A DNA stretch of 64,000 bases from Halalkalibacter nanhaiisediminis (GCF_007830185.1 NZ_VLKZ01000008.1:1-64000), one strand, 5' to 3'; counted from the first letter of the stretch, positions 49,932 to 59,320 are shown. Translations and numbers: made by a program. The notes: generated by a model not told the origin, from the sequence alone.

Positions 49932-51509
49932 ATGGTGGCGCGAAAAATATGGTTAATATTAATTCTTGGAGTTGTGCTCATAAGCTGTCAACAACAAGAA
50001 CCAGAAGGAGCCAGTTTATCTGCACTCTCTAAAGAGAAATCGAACAAAGATGAAAAGAAGGTCATCGTTATGGTGGTGGATTCAATGACAGAAACACTTG
50101 TTCATAACGGTCTTAAAAATGGAGCCACCCCTGCCCTATCTTATTTGATCGATCATGGGACCGTCTACCACGATCTCATCTCCCCTTTTCCAACAATGTC
50201 CGTTGTGATTGAGAGTTCGTTAATAACTGGTACACCACCAAATAAACATCAAGTACCAGGCTTAATTTGGTATGACGAAACAAACGATGAGCTTGTTGAT
50301 TATGGTTCAACTGTACCTAGAACATGGAAGCTTGGGACAAAGCCAGTCTTAATGAATGGTTTGTATGATTTAAATAATCAAGATTTATCTCAAAAGACCG
50401 AAACGATCTATGAGGCGCTTCACCAAAAAGGTCGTACGACTGGTTCTGTCAATATGCTTGTCTATCGTGGTCCTTATTCACATGAGATCTCTCCTCCACC
50501 TTATCTCAAACAATGGCTCGACCTTCCTAAACCCCTCGAAACGAAAGGACCAGATTTGCTTGCTTTAGGTCAAGTGATCAAGCCTAAAGTGATTCAACAA
50601 GAGCAACTTAGTGACGGGCTATTTAATAGGTTTGGGATCAATGATGACTATTCAGGGAAAGTAGCTGAAACATTAATTAAAAAAGGAGAACAGCCTGATT
50701 TTATGATGGTCTTTTTCCCAGATTTTGATAAAGAAGCTCATAAAAATGGACCTACTAGCACAGAGCTCTTTGCCAGTATAGATTTGAAGGTACAACAAAT
50801 TTTAAATGCCTATGAAAGCTGGGATAAAGCCCTAGAAGAGACGACATTTATTATCATTGGCGATCATAGCCAAGACAAAATCAAGGAAAAAGGAGAGGAA
50901 GCTGCTATTGAGCTTGCTTTGTTGCTTGATCCTTATAAGATCGCTCCATTACTCGATGAACCTAGCTCAGGTGATGTTGTCATTGCCAATAATCACCGAA
51001 TGGCCTATGTTTATTTATCAAATGCTGCATTAGACTTTCCTGCGGTTGCAGACCGTTTTGCACAAGATACACGAATTGACCATGTAGCATGGTTAGAAGA
51101 AGATAAGCTGATTCTCTATCAAGTTGGAACTTCAGGCTACTTACGAATAACGGAAGACGGAAAATGGCAAGATCGTTATGGTCAGCGTTGGGAAATCGAA
51201 GGAAATGAAGCAATAGCAGACATTCACTTGAACAAAGAAACCATGTCGATTGACTACAATGCCTATCCAGATATCTTTCACCAATTATTTGCAGCCCTTC
51301 GAAGTCACAGTAACCCAATGGTCATAACAGCAAAGCCAGGCTACACCCTTAAAACAGAGGGAGCCCCTGTACACCATGGTGGAGGGGAACATGGCGGGCT
51401 CCATCATAATGATACCGTTACTTCCATGATTATTGCTGGAAGTGACAAACAACCAAAAATAAGACGGATGGAAAACTTAAAAGAATACTTTCTTAGTCTG
51501 TATCAATAG
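49932..51509 (+). CDS. Alkaline-phosphatase-superfamily lipoprotein (phosphodiesterase type)
   Basis: A 525-residue exported enzyme. The signal peptide ends LISC (C19), so it is a lipoprotein. The catalytic domain has VMVVDSM (metal Asp), the nucleophile threonine in SPFPTMSVVIESSLITG, PDFDKEAHKNG (Asp/His), IIGDHSQDK (Asp-His) and a final His in HHGGGEHGG. These match type I phosphodiesterase/nucleotide pyrophosphatase enzymes. The substrate is unknown; a head group of a membrane lipid or a nucleotide is possible. It follows the DUF421 gene by 26 bases and is probably in the same operon. Confidence 0.83.
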   Translation: MVARKIWLILILGVVLISCQQQEPEGASLSALSKEKSNKDEKKVIVMVVDSMTETLVHNGLKNGATPALSYLIDHGTVYHDLISPFPTMSVVIESSLITGTPPNKHQVPGLIWYDETNDELVDYGSTVPRTWKLGTKPVLMNGLYDLNNQDLSQKTETIYEALHQKGRTTGSVNMLVYRGPYSHEISPPPYLKQWLDLPKPLETKGPDLLALGQVIKPKVIQQEQLSDGLFNRFGINDDYSGKVAETLIKKGEQPDFMMVFFPDFDKEAHKNGPTSTELFASIDLKVQQILNAYESWDKALEETTFIIIGDHSQDKIKEKGEEAAIELALLLDPYKIAPLLDEPSSGDVVIANNHRMAYVYLSNAALDFPAVADRFAQDTRIDHVAWLEEDKLILYQVGTSGYLRITEDGKWQDRYGQRWEIEGNEAIADIHLNKETMSIDYNAYPDIFHQLFAALRSHSNPMVITAKPGYTLKTEGAPVHHGGGEHGGLHHNDTVTSMIIAGSDKQPKIRRMENLKEYFLSLYQ

Positions 51510-51519
51510 TAAACAACTT

Positions 51520-51548
51520 GCCACTACTAGAACAAACCAAGTAGTGGC
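51520..51548. terminator. Terminator between the phosphodiesterase and superoxide dismutase genes
   Basis: GCCACTACT and AGTAGTGGC form a 9-bp stem between two converging genes. Confidence 0.7.
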
Positions 51549-52448
51549 TTAATAAGGTTGCCATCTTAACTGACGAGCATGAAGAAAACGATTTTCTACA
51601 GCCGGCCAGTTAACAATATTCCACCAATTGTCAATGTAAGGTTTGCGTTCATTTTTGTATTGTAAATAATAAGCGTGCTCCCACACATCAAGAACGAGTA
51701 ATGGAATGACATCTTGTTGACTTAAATTTTGGTGTTTTTCCGCTTGAAGGATCTCTAGGCGATGTGAACGAGGAGACCATACAAGTAAGGCCCAGCCGCC
51801 ACCTTCAACCTTTTCCGCTGCAGCAGAGAAATGTCCTTTCATTTTGCGGAAACTACCGAAGTCTTGCCTAATTTGCGTACCTATTTCACCACTAGGTTCC
51901 CCTCCGCCACGAAGACTCATAATCTCCCAGAAAATGGAGTGCAAATAATGCCCAGCACCGTGAAAAGCAGCCTCCCTTTCCCAATGCTTAATGAGGTCAT
52001 AATCATTGCGATTACGCGCTTTTTGCATTTCCGTTTCTGCTTTATTTAATCCATCGACATAGCTTTGATGATGCTTATCATGATGCAGACGCATAATTTC
52101 TTCAGAAATATATGGTTCTAGTGCATTGTACGCATATGGCAGTGGCGGTAATGTATGCCCTCCAATCGGAACAGGGTTTATCCGAATTTCTCCTCCATTC
52201 ATACGTGCTAGTTCAAGATCATTCCATTTTTCGAACACATCGGAAGCTAGCTCACTTAAATCATCATCACGTACTTCATTTTCCACATTTTCTCCAAGGT
52301 TACATTCTTCCAAAAGTGCGGCAAGTGAGTTCACAAACAGCTTAATCTTATCATAACTAACCCGTCCTTCTATTTGAGGACCATACTCATTCCACACGTT
52401 TTTCATTTCTGTGGCCCATTCACAAATCGCTTTTTTATGCGCATTCAT
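51549..52448 (-). CDS. sodF: Superoxide dismutase (Fe/Mn family) with N-terminal extension, SodF-like
   Basis: A 299-residue protein. About 90 N-terminal helical residues of unknown role precede a complete Fe/Mn superoxide dismutase. Metal ligands are visible: His in RLHHDKHHQSYV, His in AAFHGAGHYLHSIFW, and Asp and His in VLDVWEHAYYLQY. B. subtilis SodF has a similar extension. It detoxifies superoxide. I start at ATG 52448, eight bases after AGGAG; a GTG and an ATG just upstream are too close to that site. Confidence 0.88.
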   Translation of the reverse strand: MNAHKKAICEWATEMKNVWNEYGPQIEGRVSYDKIKLFVNSLAALLEECNLGENVENEVRDDDLSELASDVFEKWNDLELARMNGGEIRINPVPIGGHTLPPLPYAYNALEPYISEEIMRLHHDKHHQSYVDGLNKAETEMQKARNRNDYDLIKHWEREAAFHGAGHYLHSIFWEIMSLRGGGEPSGEIGTQIRQDFGSFRKMKGHFSAAAEKVEGGGWALLVWSPRSHRLEILQAEKHQNLSQQDVIPLLVLDVWEHAYYLQYKNERKPYIDNWWNIVNWPAVENRFLHARQLRWQPY

Positions 52449-52522
52449 TCTCATCACTCCTAGTCAGTGATTACTTCTCTATCCTATGAAGGAATGTAGC
52501 CTAAAGGTGACAAAAATAAAAA

Positions 52523-52549
52523 ACAGAGTAAGGATCATCCCTACTCTGT
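52523..52549 (-). terminator. Terminator of the scpA-scpB operon
   Basis: ACAGAGTA and TACTCTGT pair, with AGG/CC(C) inside; on the minus strand TTTTTTATTTTTG follows. Confidence 0.8.
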
Positions 52550-53128
52550 CTCTAATGTTTCCTCAAATTTTTTAAAGAAGAGATCCGCTTCATCTTCAAG
52601 TGATTCCACATCGATTTCTTCTGGTAAAGGTGGCAGCTCCTCTAAACTTTTTAAGCCGAAGTGATCTAAGAAAAACGGTGTTGTCCCGTACAAAATTGGT
52701 CTTCCTGCCCCTGGTGCTCGTCCGACTTCTTTAATGAGAAGCTTTGATGTTAACGACTGAATTGCTTTTTCTGACTTCACCCCACGAATGTCATCGATCT
52801 CCATTCTTGTTATCGGCTGACGGTAAGCAACGATCGCTAACGTTTCAAGCGCAGCCTGAGAAAGCCCTGAATGGATTGGAGATGTTGCCAGTTTCTTAAA
52901 ATAAGGAGAATGCTCAGGTCTTGTCGTTAAGCGATATCCCCCTGCGACTTCAATGATTTGCAGTCCTCGTTGCTGTTCGTTACATAATTGTTGAAGCGAT
53001 AGAAGCGCATCATAAACCGTCTCGACTTCAACATCTAGCACTTCAGCCAGTTGTTCCACTGTTATTCCTTCGTCTCCAATTACAAATAATAACCCCTCAA
53101 TCGCCGCATGCAATTCTTCAAGCTTCAC
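52541..53128 (-). CDS. scpB: Segregation and condensation protein B
   Basis: A 195-residue protein with two tandem winged-helix domains (about 5-85 and 90-165) and an acidic tail. It contains EGLLFVIGDEGITVEQLAEVL and ETLAIVAYRQPITRMEIDDIRGV, the family signatures. A dimer of ScpB binds ScpA and SMC to form condensin for chromosome segregation. GTG 53128 is seven bases after GGAGGGG, and is preferred to the GTG at 53134 that overlaps the scpA stop. Confidence 0.95.
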   Translation of the reverse strand: MKLEELHAAIEGLLFVIGDEGITVEQLAEVLDVEVETVYDALLSLQQLCNEQQRGLQIIEVAGGYRLTTRPEHSPYFKKLATSPIHSGLSQAALETLAIVAYRQPITRMEIDDIRGVKSEKAIQSLTSKLLIKEVGRAPGAGRPILYGTTPFFLDHFGLKSLEELPPLPEEIDVESLEDEADLFFKKFEETLETE

Positions 53129-53130
53129 GA

Positions 53131-53889
53131 TCACACCCCTCCTTCTGTGCTGTATATCATGATGTCTTGGAAGTTGCTCGATTGCTCACATTGAATTGCT
53201 CTCGTTTTCATTAACTCTAGAATGGCCAAAAATGTTACCACAATATGCCCTCGCTCTTGGACTGTAAACAATTCATTGAAGCGACATCTTCCTCGAAATC
53301 TAGCGAGGTCTGTTAACACCTCTTGCATTCGATCTTCAATCGAATACTCTTGGCTTGTTACTGTAGTCATACGTGGAGCTTTTAATTCTTTACGCTTTAA
53401 TAGTTTCTGGTAAGCACTTAACATATCAAACAATGAAACACCTTGTATCGCAATATCTCTTCGTTCATCTTCAGAAATATAAGGATCCAAATCTTCAGGT
53501 GGTCGCGTGTGGACAAGACTGCGTTCCTGTTCTTTTTCTTTCAATTCAGTTGCTGCTTCTTTGTATTTTTTATACTCAATCAAACGATACATTAATTCTT
53601 CACGAGGATCCTCGTCTTCTTCAACTTGCCAATCCTCATCAAAAAGCTCTTCCTGTTGCGCCGGAAGAAGCATTTTACTCTTTATTGCTAACAAAGTAGC
53701 AGCCATGACTAAATATTCACTGGCAACATCGAGCTGAAGATCCTGCATCGCATGAACGTATGACATATACTGATCTGTAATCACCGCTACAGGAATATCG
53801 TAAATGTCTACCTCTGCTTGGTTAATAAGGTGAAGAAGGAGATCGAGGGGACCTTCAAAAGTATCAAGTTTGACACTATAAGGATTCAT
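53131..53889 (-). CDS. scpA: Segregation and condensation protein A
   Basis: A 252-residue kleisin. The N terminus (YSVKLDTFEGPLDLLLHLI) binds the SMC neck, a middle helical region binds ScpB, and a C-terminal winged helix (about 175-250, FLAILELMKTRAI) binds the SMC head. First gene of scpAB. An extended -10 (ATGGTATAAT, minus strand 53933-53928) about 40 bases upstream is its likely promoter. Confidence 0.95.
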   Translation of the reverse strand: MNPYSVKLDTFEGPLDLLLHLINQAEVDIYDIPVAVITDQYMSYVHAMQDLQLDVASEYLVMAATLLAIKSKMLLPAQQEELFDEDWQVEEDEDPREELMYRLIEYKKYKEAATELKEKEQERSLVHTRPPEDLDPYISEDERRDIAIQGVSLFDMLSAYQKLLKRKELKAPRMTTVTSQEYSIEDRMQEVLTDLARFRGRCRFNELFTVQERGHIVVTFLAILELMKTRAIQCEQSSNFQDIMIYSTEGGV

Positions 53890-54039
53890 CTAACCACCAC
53901 TAGCTTCTATTTTTTGCGCTAGAGCAGATTATACCATAATTCAACTATGCGGGGAACATGCCTTCGCTTAGATGAGTATGGTAAACTAGTAGAAATAGCT
54001 AATTATGAATAAATCGTCATTGTAAAAAGGAGTTTATCT

Positions 54040-54570
54040 ATGTATCCAAAGCCCTATTTAGATTATCTTATTTATTTTCATGTTGAACGGGATTACTTCG
54101 AGTGTCATGAAATTTTAGAAGAGTATTGGAAAGCACAACCTCGCGGAAAACGGCAGGTACATTGGGTAGGCTTAATCCAAATTGCTGTAGGGCTGTATCA
54201 CCAGCGGAGAGGAAATATCAATGGCGCAAGAAGAATGTATAAGAAGGCAGCCTCCATTATTACTGGGCAAACAGATTCCATAACAAAATTAGGACTTGAT
54301 GTACAGGCATTGCTTGAACTTTTAAATAAGCAGATCGATACACTTGAGCAACAACCATTTGCTGATATCAATTTACCGATTACAGATAAAACACTGCTAA
54401 TTGCTTGTAAGAATCGTTGCGGGGAACTGGGGATAGAGTGGAACATGACAAAGAGCAGCTTAGATGATGCTCTTATAAACAAGCATACAATACGTGATCG
54501 CAGTGACGTCATAGCTGAGCGCGCTAGACAGCTTGTTTTACGACAAACAAAACAGGGAGAGAAGAACTAA
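54040..54570 (+). CDS. ypuF: DUF309 protein YpuF
   Basis: A 176-residue helical protein. DUF309 occupies about residues 8-110 with the motif YFECHEILEEYWK and GLIQIAVGLYHQRRGN. The histidine/glutamate arrangement recalls metal binding, but the function is unknown. It matches B. subtilis YpuF in sequence plan and position between scpA and ribT. Its end overlaps that of ribT by four bases on the opposite strand. Confidence 0.85.
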   Translation: MYPKPYLDYLIYFHVERDYFECHEILEEYWKAQPRGKRQVHWVGLIQIAVGLYHQRRGNINGARRMYKKAASIITGQTDSITKLGLDVQALLELLNKQIDTLEQQPFADINLPITDKTLLIACKNRCGELGIEWNMTKSSLDDALINKHTIRDRSDVIAERARQLVLRQTKQGEKN

Positions 54571-54923
54571 TCCTCGTTCTCCTCTTCCTCCAAGCAATAG
54601 AGCAAAAATTCTTTTGTCGGTTTAGTAGGCTTTAACTCACAAGGTAAGAGCTTTCGTAATTCTTCAATCATTTTTGTTCCAATACCCTCATCACGAAAAG
54701 AAGGATTCACACAGAGATGATGAAGCTTTGCTTGTTCACCTTCCACCTGTATACCAACTACACCGACAAAATCTTCTTCTTTCCAAAGGTAAAGCTTCCA
54801 ATCAGGATCATTCTCATACGTGTCCATTGTCTTCTGAAGCTTCTTAATTTCTTTTTCTTTCGGCATAAAAGATAAAAGACCCATCGCTATTTTTCGATTA
54901 GACATTTTATAAGGTACTAACAT
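54567..54923 (-). CDS. ribT: GNAT-family acetyltransferase RibT
   Basis: A 118-residue N-acetyltransferase with the acetyl-CoA-binding signature HLCVNPSFRDEGIGTKMIEEL (about residues 70-90, shown in part as HLCVNPSFRDEGIG). The position downstream of the rib operon is that of B. subtilis RibT, whose substrate is not settled. Here a terminator separates it from ribH, so transcription may be partly independent. The C terminus is very acidic. Confidence 0.83.
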   Translation of the reverse strand: MLVPYKMSNRKIAMGLLSFMPKEKEIKKLQKTMDTYENDPDWKLYLWKEEDFVGVVGIQVEGEQAKLHHLCVNPSFRDEGIGTKMIEELRKLLPCELKPTKPTKEFLLYCLEEEENED

Positions 54924-55099
54924 ACAAACCTCTCACATTTTTTGACATATTCATAAAGAGATTAAATTTATTTACTTGTTCACAATTTTAACATTATTTA
55001 CTAGATTCCATTGATTTTTTTACATAAATGCAACGAATTTATTCTACCATATGCAGTTAGTAAAACAAATGTTTCTCTAAATAAAATTCAATATAATGG

Positions 55100-55149
55100 A
55101 ATACAAAAAACGACAAAGACTATCACGTCTGTGTCGTTTTTTTGTATTC
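55100..55149 (-). terminator. Terminator of the rib operon before ribT
   Basis: AATACAAAAAACGACA and the complementary TGTCG-T(7)-GTATT form a long stem with a small inner hairpin (AGAC/GTCT). Both arms give T-runs, so it can act on either strand. Confidence 0.8.
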
Positions 55150-55620
55150 TTACTGATCAAAGCTACGGCTTAAATTTGCCATTTCAATTGCTGCTGTTGC
55201 GGCATCCCAACCTTTGTTACCAGCTTTTGTACCAGCACGCTCAACAGCTTGTTCAATCGTATCCGTTGTTAATACACCAAATATGACTGGCTTGCCACTT
55301 GATAGCGCAAGTGACGACACTCCTTTAGCAACCTCGCTACAAACATAATCAAAGTGTGGCGTTGCCCCGCGGATAACTGTACCAAGTGTGATGACCGCAT
55401 CATATTTACCTGAATCAAGCATCTTCTTCGCTGCAAATGGAATTTCAAATGCACCTGGTACCCAAGCAATATCAATATCTTCTTCTTTAGCACCATGTCT
55501 TCTTAATGCGTCTTCTGCCCCACCAAGAAGCTTACTTGTAATAAATTCATTAAAGCGTCCTACAACGATTCCTACTTTTAATCCTGTTGCTACTAATTGT
55601 CCTTCAAATACTTGTCCCAT
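55150..55620 (-). CDS. ribH: 6,7-dimethyl-8-ribityllumazine synthase
   Basis: A 156-residue subunit of the icosahedral lumazine synthase that condenses the ribitylamino-uracil with dihydroxybutanone phosphate. Family motifs: [46 protein letters not shown] (with the catalytic histidine) and [11 protein letters not shown]. Last of the four core rib genes. Confidence 0.96.
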   Translation of the reverse strand: MGQVFEGQLVATGLKVGIVVGRFNEFITSKLLGGAEDALRRHGAKEEDIDIAWVPGAFEIPFAAKKMLDSGKYDAVITLGTVIRGATPHFDYVCSEVAKGVSSLALSSGKPVIFGVLTTDTIEQAVERAGTKAGNKGWDAATAAIEMANLSRSFDQ

Positions 55621-55684
55621 TATAAAATTCCTCCCAAGAATAGATCTCTATAAGTTTTTTGATATTGCTAATATAAACGGTTAT

Positions 55685-56914
55685 TTAAAAATGAAGCATG
55701 TGACCGAGTTTTTCACTTTTTGTTTTTAAATAGCGTTCGTTATCTTTGTTATGTGGTAATTGCAACGGAACGCGGTCAACAACTTCAAGACCATACCCTT
55801 TTAATCCTGTAATTTTACGTGGATTATTTGTTAATAAGCGCATTTGCGTCACACCGAGCTCACGTAATATTTGTGCTCCAATTCCGTAATCACGTAGATC
55901 TGCTGGAAAACCTAGCTTCTCATTCGCTTCGACTGTGTCGTACCCTTCCTCTTGAAGCTTATAAGCTCTTAGCTTGTTCATTAGACCAATGCCGCGACCT
56001 TCTTGGCGCATGTATAAAAGAATACCACTACCTGCTTTCTCGATTTGGGCAAGAGCTGCGTGTAGCTGTGGCCCACAATCACAACGATGCGATCCAAATA
56101 CATCACCCGTTAAGCACTCAGAGTGAACACGCACAAGTGTCGGTTCTCCCTCAATAATCTCTCCCTTAACAAGCGCAACATTTTCCTTGCCGTCAATGAC
56201 ATCAGAAAAACCAATTGCTCTGAAATCACCAAAATCGGTTGGAAGCTTAATTTCCACTTCGCGTTTGACCAGTGAATCCTTACGATGACGATAGCGAATT
56301 AAATCTTTGATTGTAATCATCTTTAACCCATGCTCATCCGCTATTTTTCTAAGTTCAGGTACACGAGCCATTGTGCCATCTTCATTCATAATTTCACAAA
56401 TCACTCCTGCAGGTTTCGCTCCAGAAAGACGCGCTAAATCAACTGCAGCCTCTGTATGTCCCGCACGTCGCAGAACTCCACCATTTTTAGCAATGAGCGG
56501 GAAAATATGTCCTGGTCGCTTAAAATGGTACTTTTTTGCTTCAGGATCAATTAAAGCTCGAACGGTATCTGCCCGTTCTTTTGCAGAGATCCCTGTTGTA
56601 GACGTTTGATGATCAACACTCACCGTAAAAGCCGTACCATGAGGATCTGTATTATGATCGACCATCGGCACAAGATCAAGCTCTCTTGCACGATCTTGCG
56701 TAATCGGAGCACATATGAGACCACGACCATGGGTAGCCATAAAATTAATCACTTCAGGAGTTGTTTTTTCTGCTATCGCAATAAAGTCTCCTTCATTCTC
56801 GCGATCTTCATCATCACATACAATGACGACTTTCCCCTGCATAAGCTCGTAAATTGCTTCTTCGATCGGATCAAACAACGTTTCTTCCTTATTATCGGCC
56901 ATCCGACTCACCAT
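55685..56914 (-). CDS. ribBA: 3,4-dihydroxy-2-butanone-4-phosphate synthase/GTP cyclohydrolase II
   Basis: A 409-residue bifunctional enzyme. The N-terminal domain (about 10-210) makes dihydroxybutanone phosphate ([36 protein letters not shown] in part). The C-terminal domain (about 215-405) opens GTP, with the zinc cysteines in [17 protein letters not shown] and RQEGRGIGL. Called ribA in B. subtilis. ATG at codon 5 (MADNKEE) is an alternative start of similar quality. Confidence 0.95.
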   Translation of the reverse strand: MVSRMADNKEETLFDPIEEAIYELMQGKVVIVCDDEDRENEGDFIAIAEKTTPEVINFMATHGRGLICAPITQDRARELDLVPMVDHNTDPHGTAFTVSVDHQTSTTGISAKERADTVRALIDPEAKKYHFKRPGHIFPLIAKNGGVLRRAGHTEAAVDLARLSGAKPAGVICEIMNEDGTMARVPELRKIADEHGLKMITIKDLIRYRHRKDSLVKREVEIKLPTDFGDFRAIGFSDVIDGKENVALVKGEIIEGEPTLVRVHSECLTGDVFGSHRCDCGPQLHAALAQIEKAGSGILLYMRQEGRGIGLMNKLRAYKLQEEGYDTVEANEKLGFPADLRDYGIGAQILRELGVTQMRLLTNNPRKITGLKGYGLEVVDRVPLQLPHNKDNERYLKTKSEKLGHMLHF

Positions 56915-56926
56915 CCCACTCTCTAT

Positions 56927-57583
56927 TTATTTAAAACCATGCTCTTTTAAAAATTCTCCAGTTAATGATTGATTAGGCTGCTTCTTATGATCAAAGCGTC
57001 GCGTGATAAATTGTTCAATATATTTGCCTATCATGTCACATTCGATATTGACTCGGTCGCCTACACCTTTTGAGCCGATAATCGTTTCTTCAATCGTGTG
57101 TGGAATGATTGAGATCGTAAAGCTTTTTTCATCAACAGCGAATATCGTTAGACTCGTACCATCAACGGCAACCGAGCCTTTTTCCACCATATAATGCCTT
57201 AATTCAGGCCCAATGCCAATTTGATAATAGACCGCGTTTTGCTCAGGCGTTTTAGCGAGAATTTTACCCGTTCCATCAACATGACCCGATACGAAATGAC
57301 CGCCAAACCTGCCACCTGCACTCATCGCACGCTCAAGATTTACTTTTGCACCACGACCGAGACCCTGTAAGCTTGTTGCACGAACCGTCTCAGGCATGAC
57401 ATCAACGGTAAAATACTCCTTCGTAAAGGATGTAACAGTCAAGCAAACACCGTTCACCGAAATACTATCACCTAGCTGCACATCCTTTAAAATCCGCTTC
57501 GCACCTAGCTTCATCACCATCGCTTCGCCACTTTGACGAATATCTAGGATCGTTCCAATTTCTTCTATGATCCCTGTGAACAT
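56927..57583 (-). CDS. ribE: Riboflavin synthase alpha chain
   Basis: A 218-residue enzyme that dismutates two lumazines to riboflavin. Two similar halves, each a lumazine-binding barrel: MFTGIIEEIGTI and SISVNGVCLTV in the first, GHFVSGHVDGTGKI and GSVAVDGTSLTI in the second. Its ATG overlaps the ribD stop (TAATG), so the two are translationally coupled. Confidence 0.96.
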   Translation of the reverse strand: MFTGIIEEIGTILDIRQSGEAMVMKLGAKRILKDVQLGDSISVNGVCLTVTSFTKEYFTVDVMPETVRATSLQGLGRGAKVNLERAMSAGGRFGGHFVSGHVDGTGKILAKTPEQNAVYYQIGIGPELRHYMVEKGSVAVDGTSLTIFAVDEKSFTISIIPHTIEETIIGSKGVGDRVNIECDMIGKYIEQFITRRFDHKKQPNQSLTGEFLKEHGFK

Positions 57584-58668
57584 TACTCCCCCTCCTTTAC
57601 TTTTGCGACAACTTTTATATCTGCACCAATCGTTGTTACTTCTATTATGTCCAATTGAAGGGCTTCATCCACTTCCAAAAATCCTTCCCCACCAATGGCA
57701 GTCAGTGCCCCGTTACCACCAAACAGCTTCGGAGCCATATACATAATGATTTGATTGATCGCGCGTGCTTTTAAAAAGCTACCATTTACTTCCGCGCCAC
57801 CTTCAACAAATAAAGATGTCACACCTTTTGAACCAAGCACTTGCAGAACGGTTTGAATGGAGTCATCAGGTAAACGCACGACCTCAACTCCAAACTGCTC
57901 AAGCGCTTCTTGCTTTTCTTTAGAAGCTTGCTCTGTCGTTAAAATCCAAGTCGGAGCTTCCTGATCCGTCACGAGCTTCGTATCAAGCGGTGTCCGAAGC
58001 GTCCGATCAAGCACAACTCGAATCGGATTTTTACCACCATTTGGAAGACGCGTTGTTAAAGACGGATTATCCGCAAGTACTGTACCAATCCCGACAAGAA
58101 TCGCATCATGTGTATGTCGGTAACGATGAGTATCCTCTCTAGCAGCTGGGCTAGTAATCCATTTACTTTTCCCTGTCGTCGTCGCTGTTTTCCCGTCAAG
58201 TGTCGTCGCAGATTTCAATGTAACAAACGGTGTCGCATTCTTCATGTAGTGAAAGAAGACTTCATTCAAGGCATCGGCTTCTTCTTGGCAAATACCAAAA
58301 ACAACTTCTAGCCCAGCTTGTCGCAATTTATCAAGACCTCTTCCAGCAACAGCGGGATTTGGATCACCTGTCGCTACGACAACTCGTTTTAATCCTTGCT
58401 CGATAATTAAATCCGCACAAGGTGGCGTTTTTCCGTAATGGCTACATGGCTCAAGGGTGACATAAATCGTTCCACCACGCGCTTTTTCACCAGCCATTTT
58501 CAACGCCTGAACTTCCGCATGACCTTCTCCAGCCTTTAAATGAGCCCCAACCCCCACGATCGCACCGTCCTTCACCACAACGGATCCGACCATTGGATTT
58601 GGAGAGGTTTGACCACGTGTACTTTCAGCCAGTTGGAGGGCAAGCTTCATATAGTCTTGATCGTTCAT
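57583..58668 (-). CDS. ribD: Riboflavin biosynthesis deaminase/reductase
   Basis: A 361-residue bifunctional enzyme. The deaminase domain (about 1-145) has zinc motifs GHAEVQAL and EPCSHYGKTPPC. The reductase domain (about 147-358) has TLDGKTATTTGKSKWIT, GIGTVLADNPSLTTR and FVEGGAEVNGSFL. It catalyses the second and third steps of the pathway. First gene of ribD-ribE-ribBA-ribH, directly controlled by the FMN riboswitch. The RBS is GGAGGGATCTGA. Confidence 0.96.
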   Translation of the reverse strand: MNDQDYMKLALQLAESTRGQTSPNPMVGSVVVKDGAIVGVGAHLKAGEGHAEVQALKMAGEKARGGTIYVTLEPCSHYGKTPPCADLIIEQGLKRVVVATGDPNPAVAGRGLDKLRQAGLEVVFGICQEEADALNEVFFHYMKNATPFVTLKSATTLDGKTATTTGKSKWITSPAAREDTHRYRHTHDAILVGIGTVLADNPSLTTRLPNGGKNPIRVVLDRTLRTPLDTKLVTDQEAPTWILTTEQASKEKQEALEQFGVEVVRLPDDSIQTVLQVLGSKGVTSLFVEGGAEVNGSFLKARAINQIIMYMAPKLFGGNGALTAIGGEGFLEVDEALQLDIIEVTTIGADIKVVAKVKEGE

Positions 58669-58726
58669 TCAGATCCCTCCTGTTTTTATAGATACATCCT
58701 TTAATGAAGTTTTTGCAAACAGAAAA

Positions 58727-58754
58727 AGCCCTGAGTTTAATAACACTCAGGGCT
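58727..58754 (-). terminator. Terminator controlled by the FMN riboswitch
   Basis: On the minus strand AGCCCTGAGT pairs with ACTCAGGGCT, followed by TTTTTCTG, between the aptamer and ribD. Confidence 0.93.
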
Positions 58755-58879
58755 TGAATTGAAAAGAGTCACGAAATAAACGCGCAATATGTAAATATTG
58801 ACGTTGTTGCAGTGTGTTAAAAAAGGACAGACTAATCCCTTTAAACGCAGATGATTTTTCAAAAATCATCGCTACACCG

Positions 58880-59036
58880 TCTCGTTCCTTCTCCCATCCA
58901 GACTTTCACTGTCGGTCCCGGATTTTCACCAGGTCCACCGCCTCTATAAATAGATTCGGGTCACGGACTAAGAAGCCATCGCTTCATCACCGCCGGTCGG
59001 GAGTTTCACCCAGCCCCGAAGGAAACGACCAATAAG
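58880..59036 (-). ncRNA. FMN riboswitch (RFN element)
   Basis: The minus strand contains CTTCGGGGCTGGGTGAAA, then CCGGCGGTGATGAAGC, AGTCCGTGACCCG, GGTGGACCTGGTGAAAATC, CCGGGACCGACAGTG, GTCTGGATGGGAGAAGGA: all conserved RFN segments in order. FMN binding should favour the terminator downstream and shut off ribD-ribE-ribBA-ribH. Confidence 0.97.
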
Positions 59037-59060
59037 GTCTTATATAAAGTTGTTGAATTG

Positions 59061-59090
59061 ATTGTATCCTTTACGATAATGATTCGTCAA
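59061..59090 (-). promoter_or_regulatory. Promoter of the riboflavin operon
   Basis: The minus strand has TTGACG (59090-59085), an 18-base spacer and TACAAT (59066-59061), just upstream of the RFN element. Confidence 0.7.
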
Positions 59091-59137
59091 CAACTTTGCT
59101 CGTAAAAAAGACCCAGGCCACTCTGAGCCTCCTTCTA

Positions 59138-59284
59138 CTACTCCTCATTCTTTTCTTTTTCTTGCAACTGCGCTAATTTCGCAAGCAAAATATGCTGCGG
59201 CATGTGCATAATTTGTTCGATTGGTACGTTTAATGATTTTGCTAATGTTTGTGCTGTTTCGGCTGATATTTGTAATGGTCTCAT
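59138..59284 (-). CDS. YycC-family small protein
   Basis: A 48-residue protein: MRPLQISAETAQTLAKSLN, then VPIEQIMHMPQHILLAKLA and a Lys/Glu-rich end. The MRPLQIS start and IEQIMHMPQHIL segment are those of the YycC family of Bacilli. The RBS is GGGAGAGATTGAA. It ends just before a weak hairpin with TTTTTT (59127-59105, minus strand) and upstream of the rib promoter. Function unknown. Confidence 0.75.
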   Translation of the reverse strand: MRPLQISAETAQTLAKSLNVPIEQIMHMPQHILLAKLAQLQEKEKNEE

Positions 59285-59320
59285 TTCAATCTCTCCCTTT
59301 TGCTATATTTAATCTAGACA

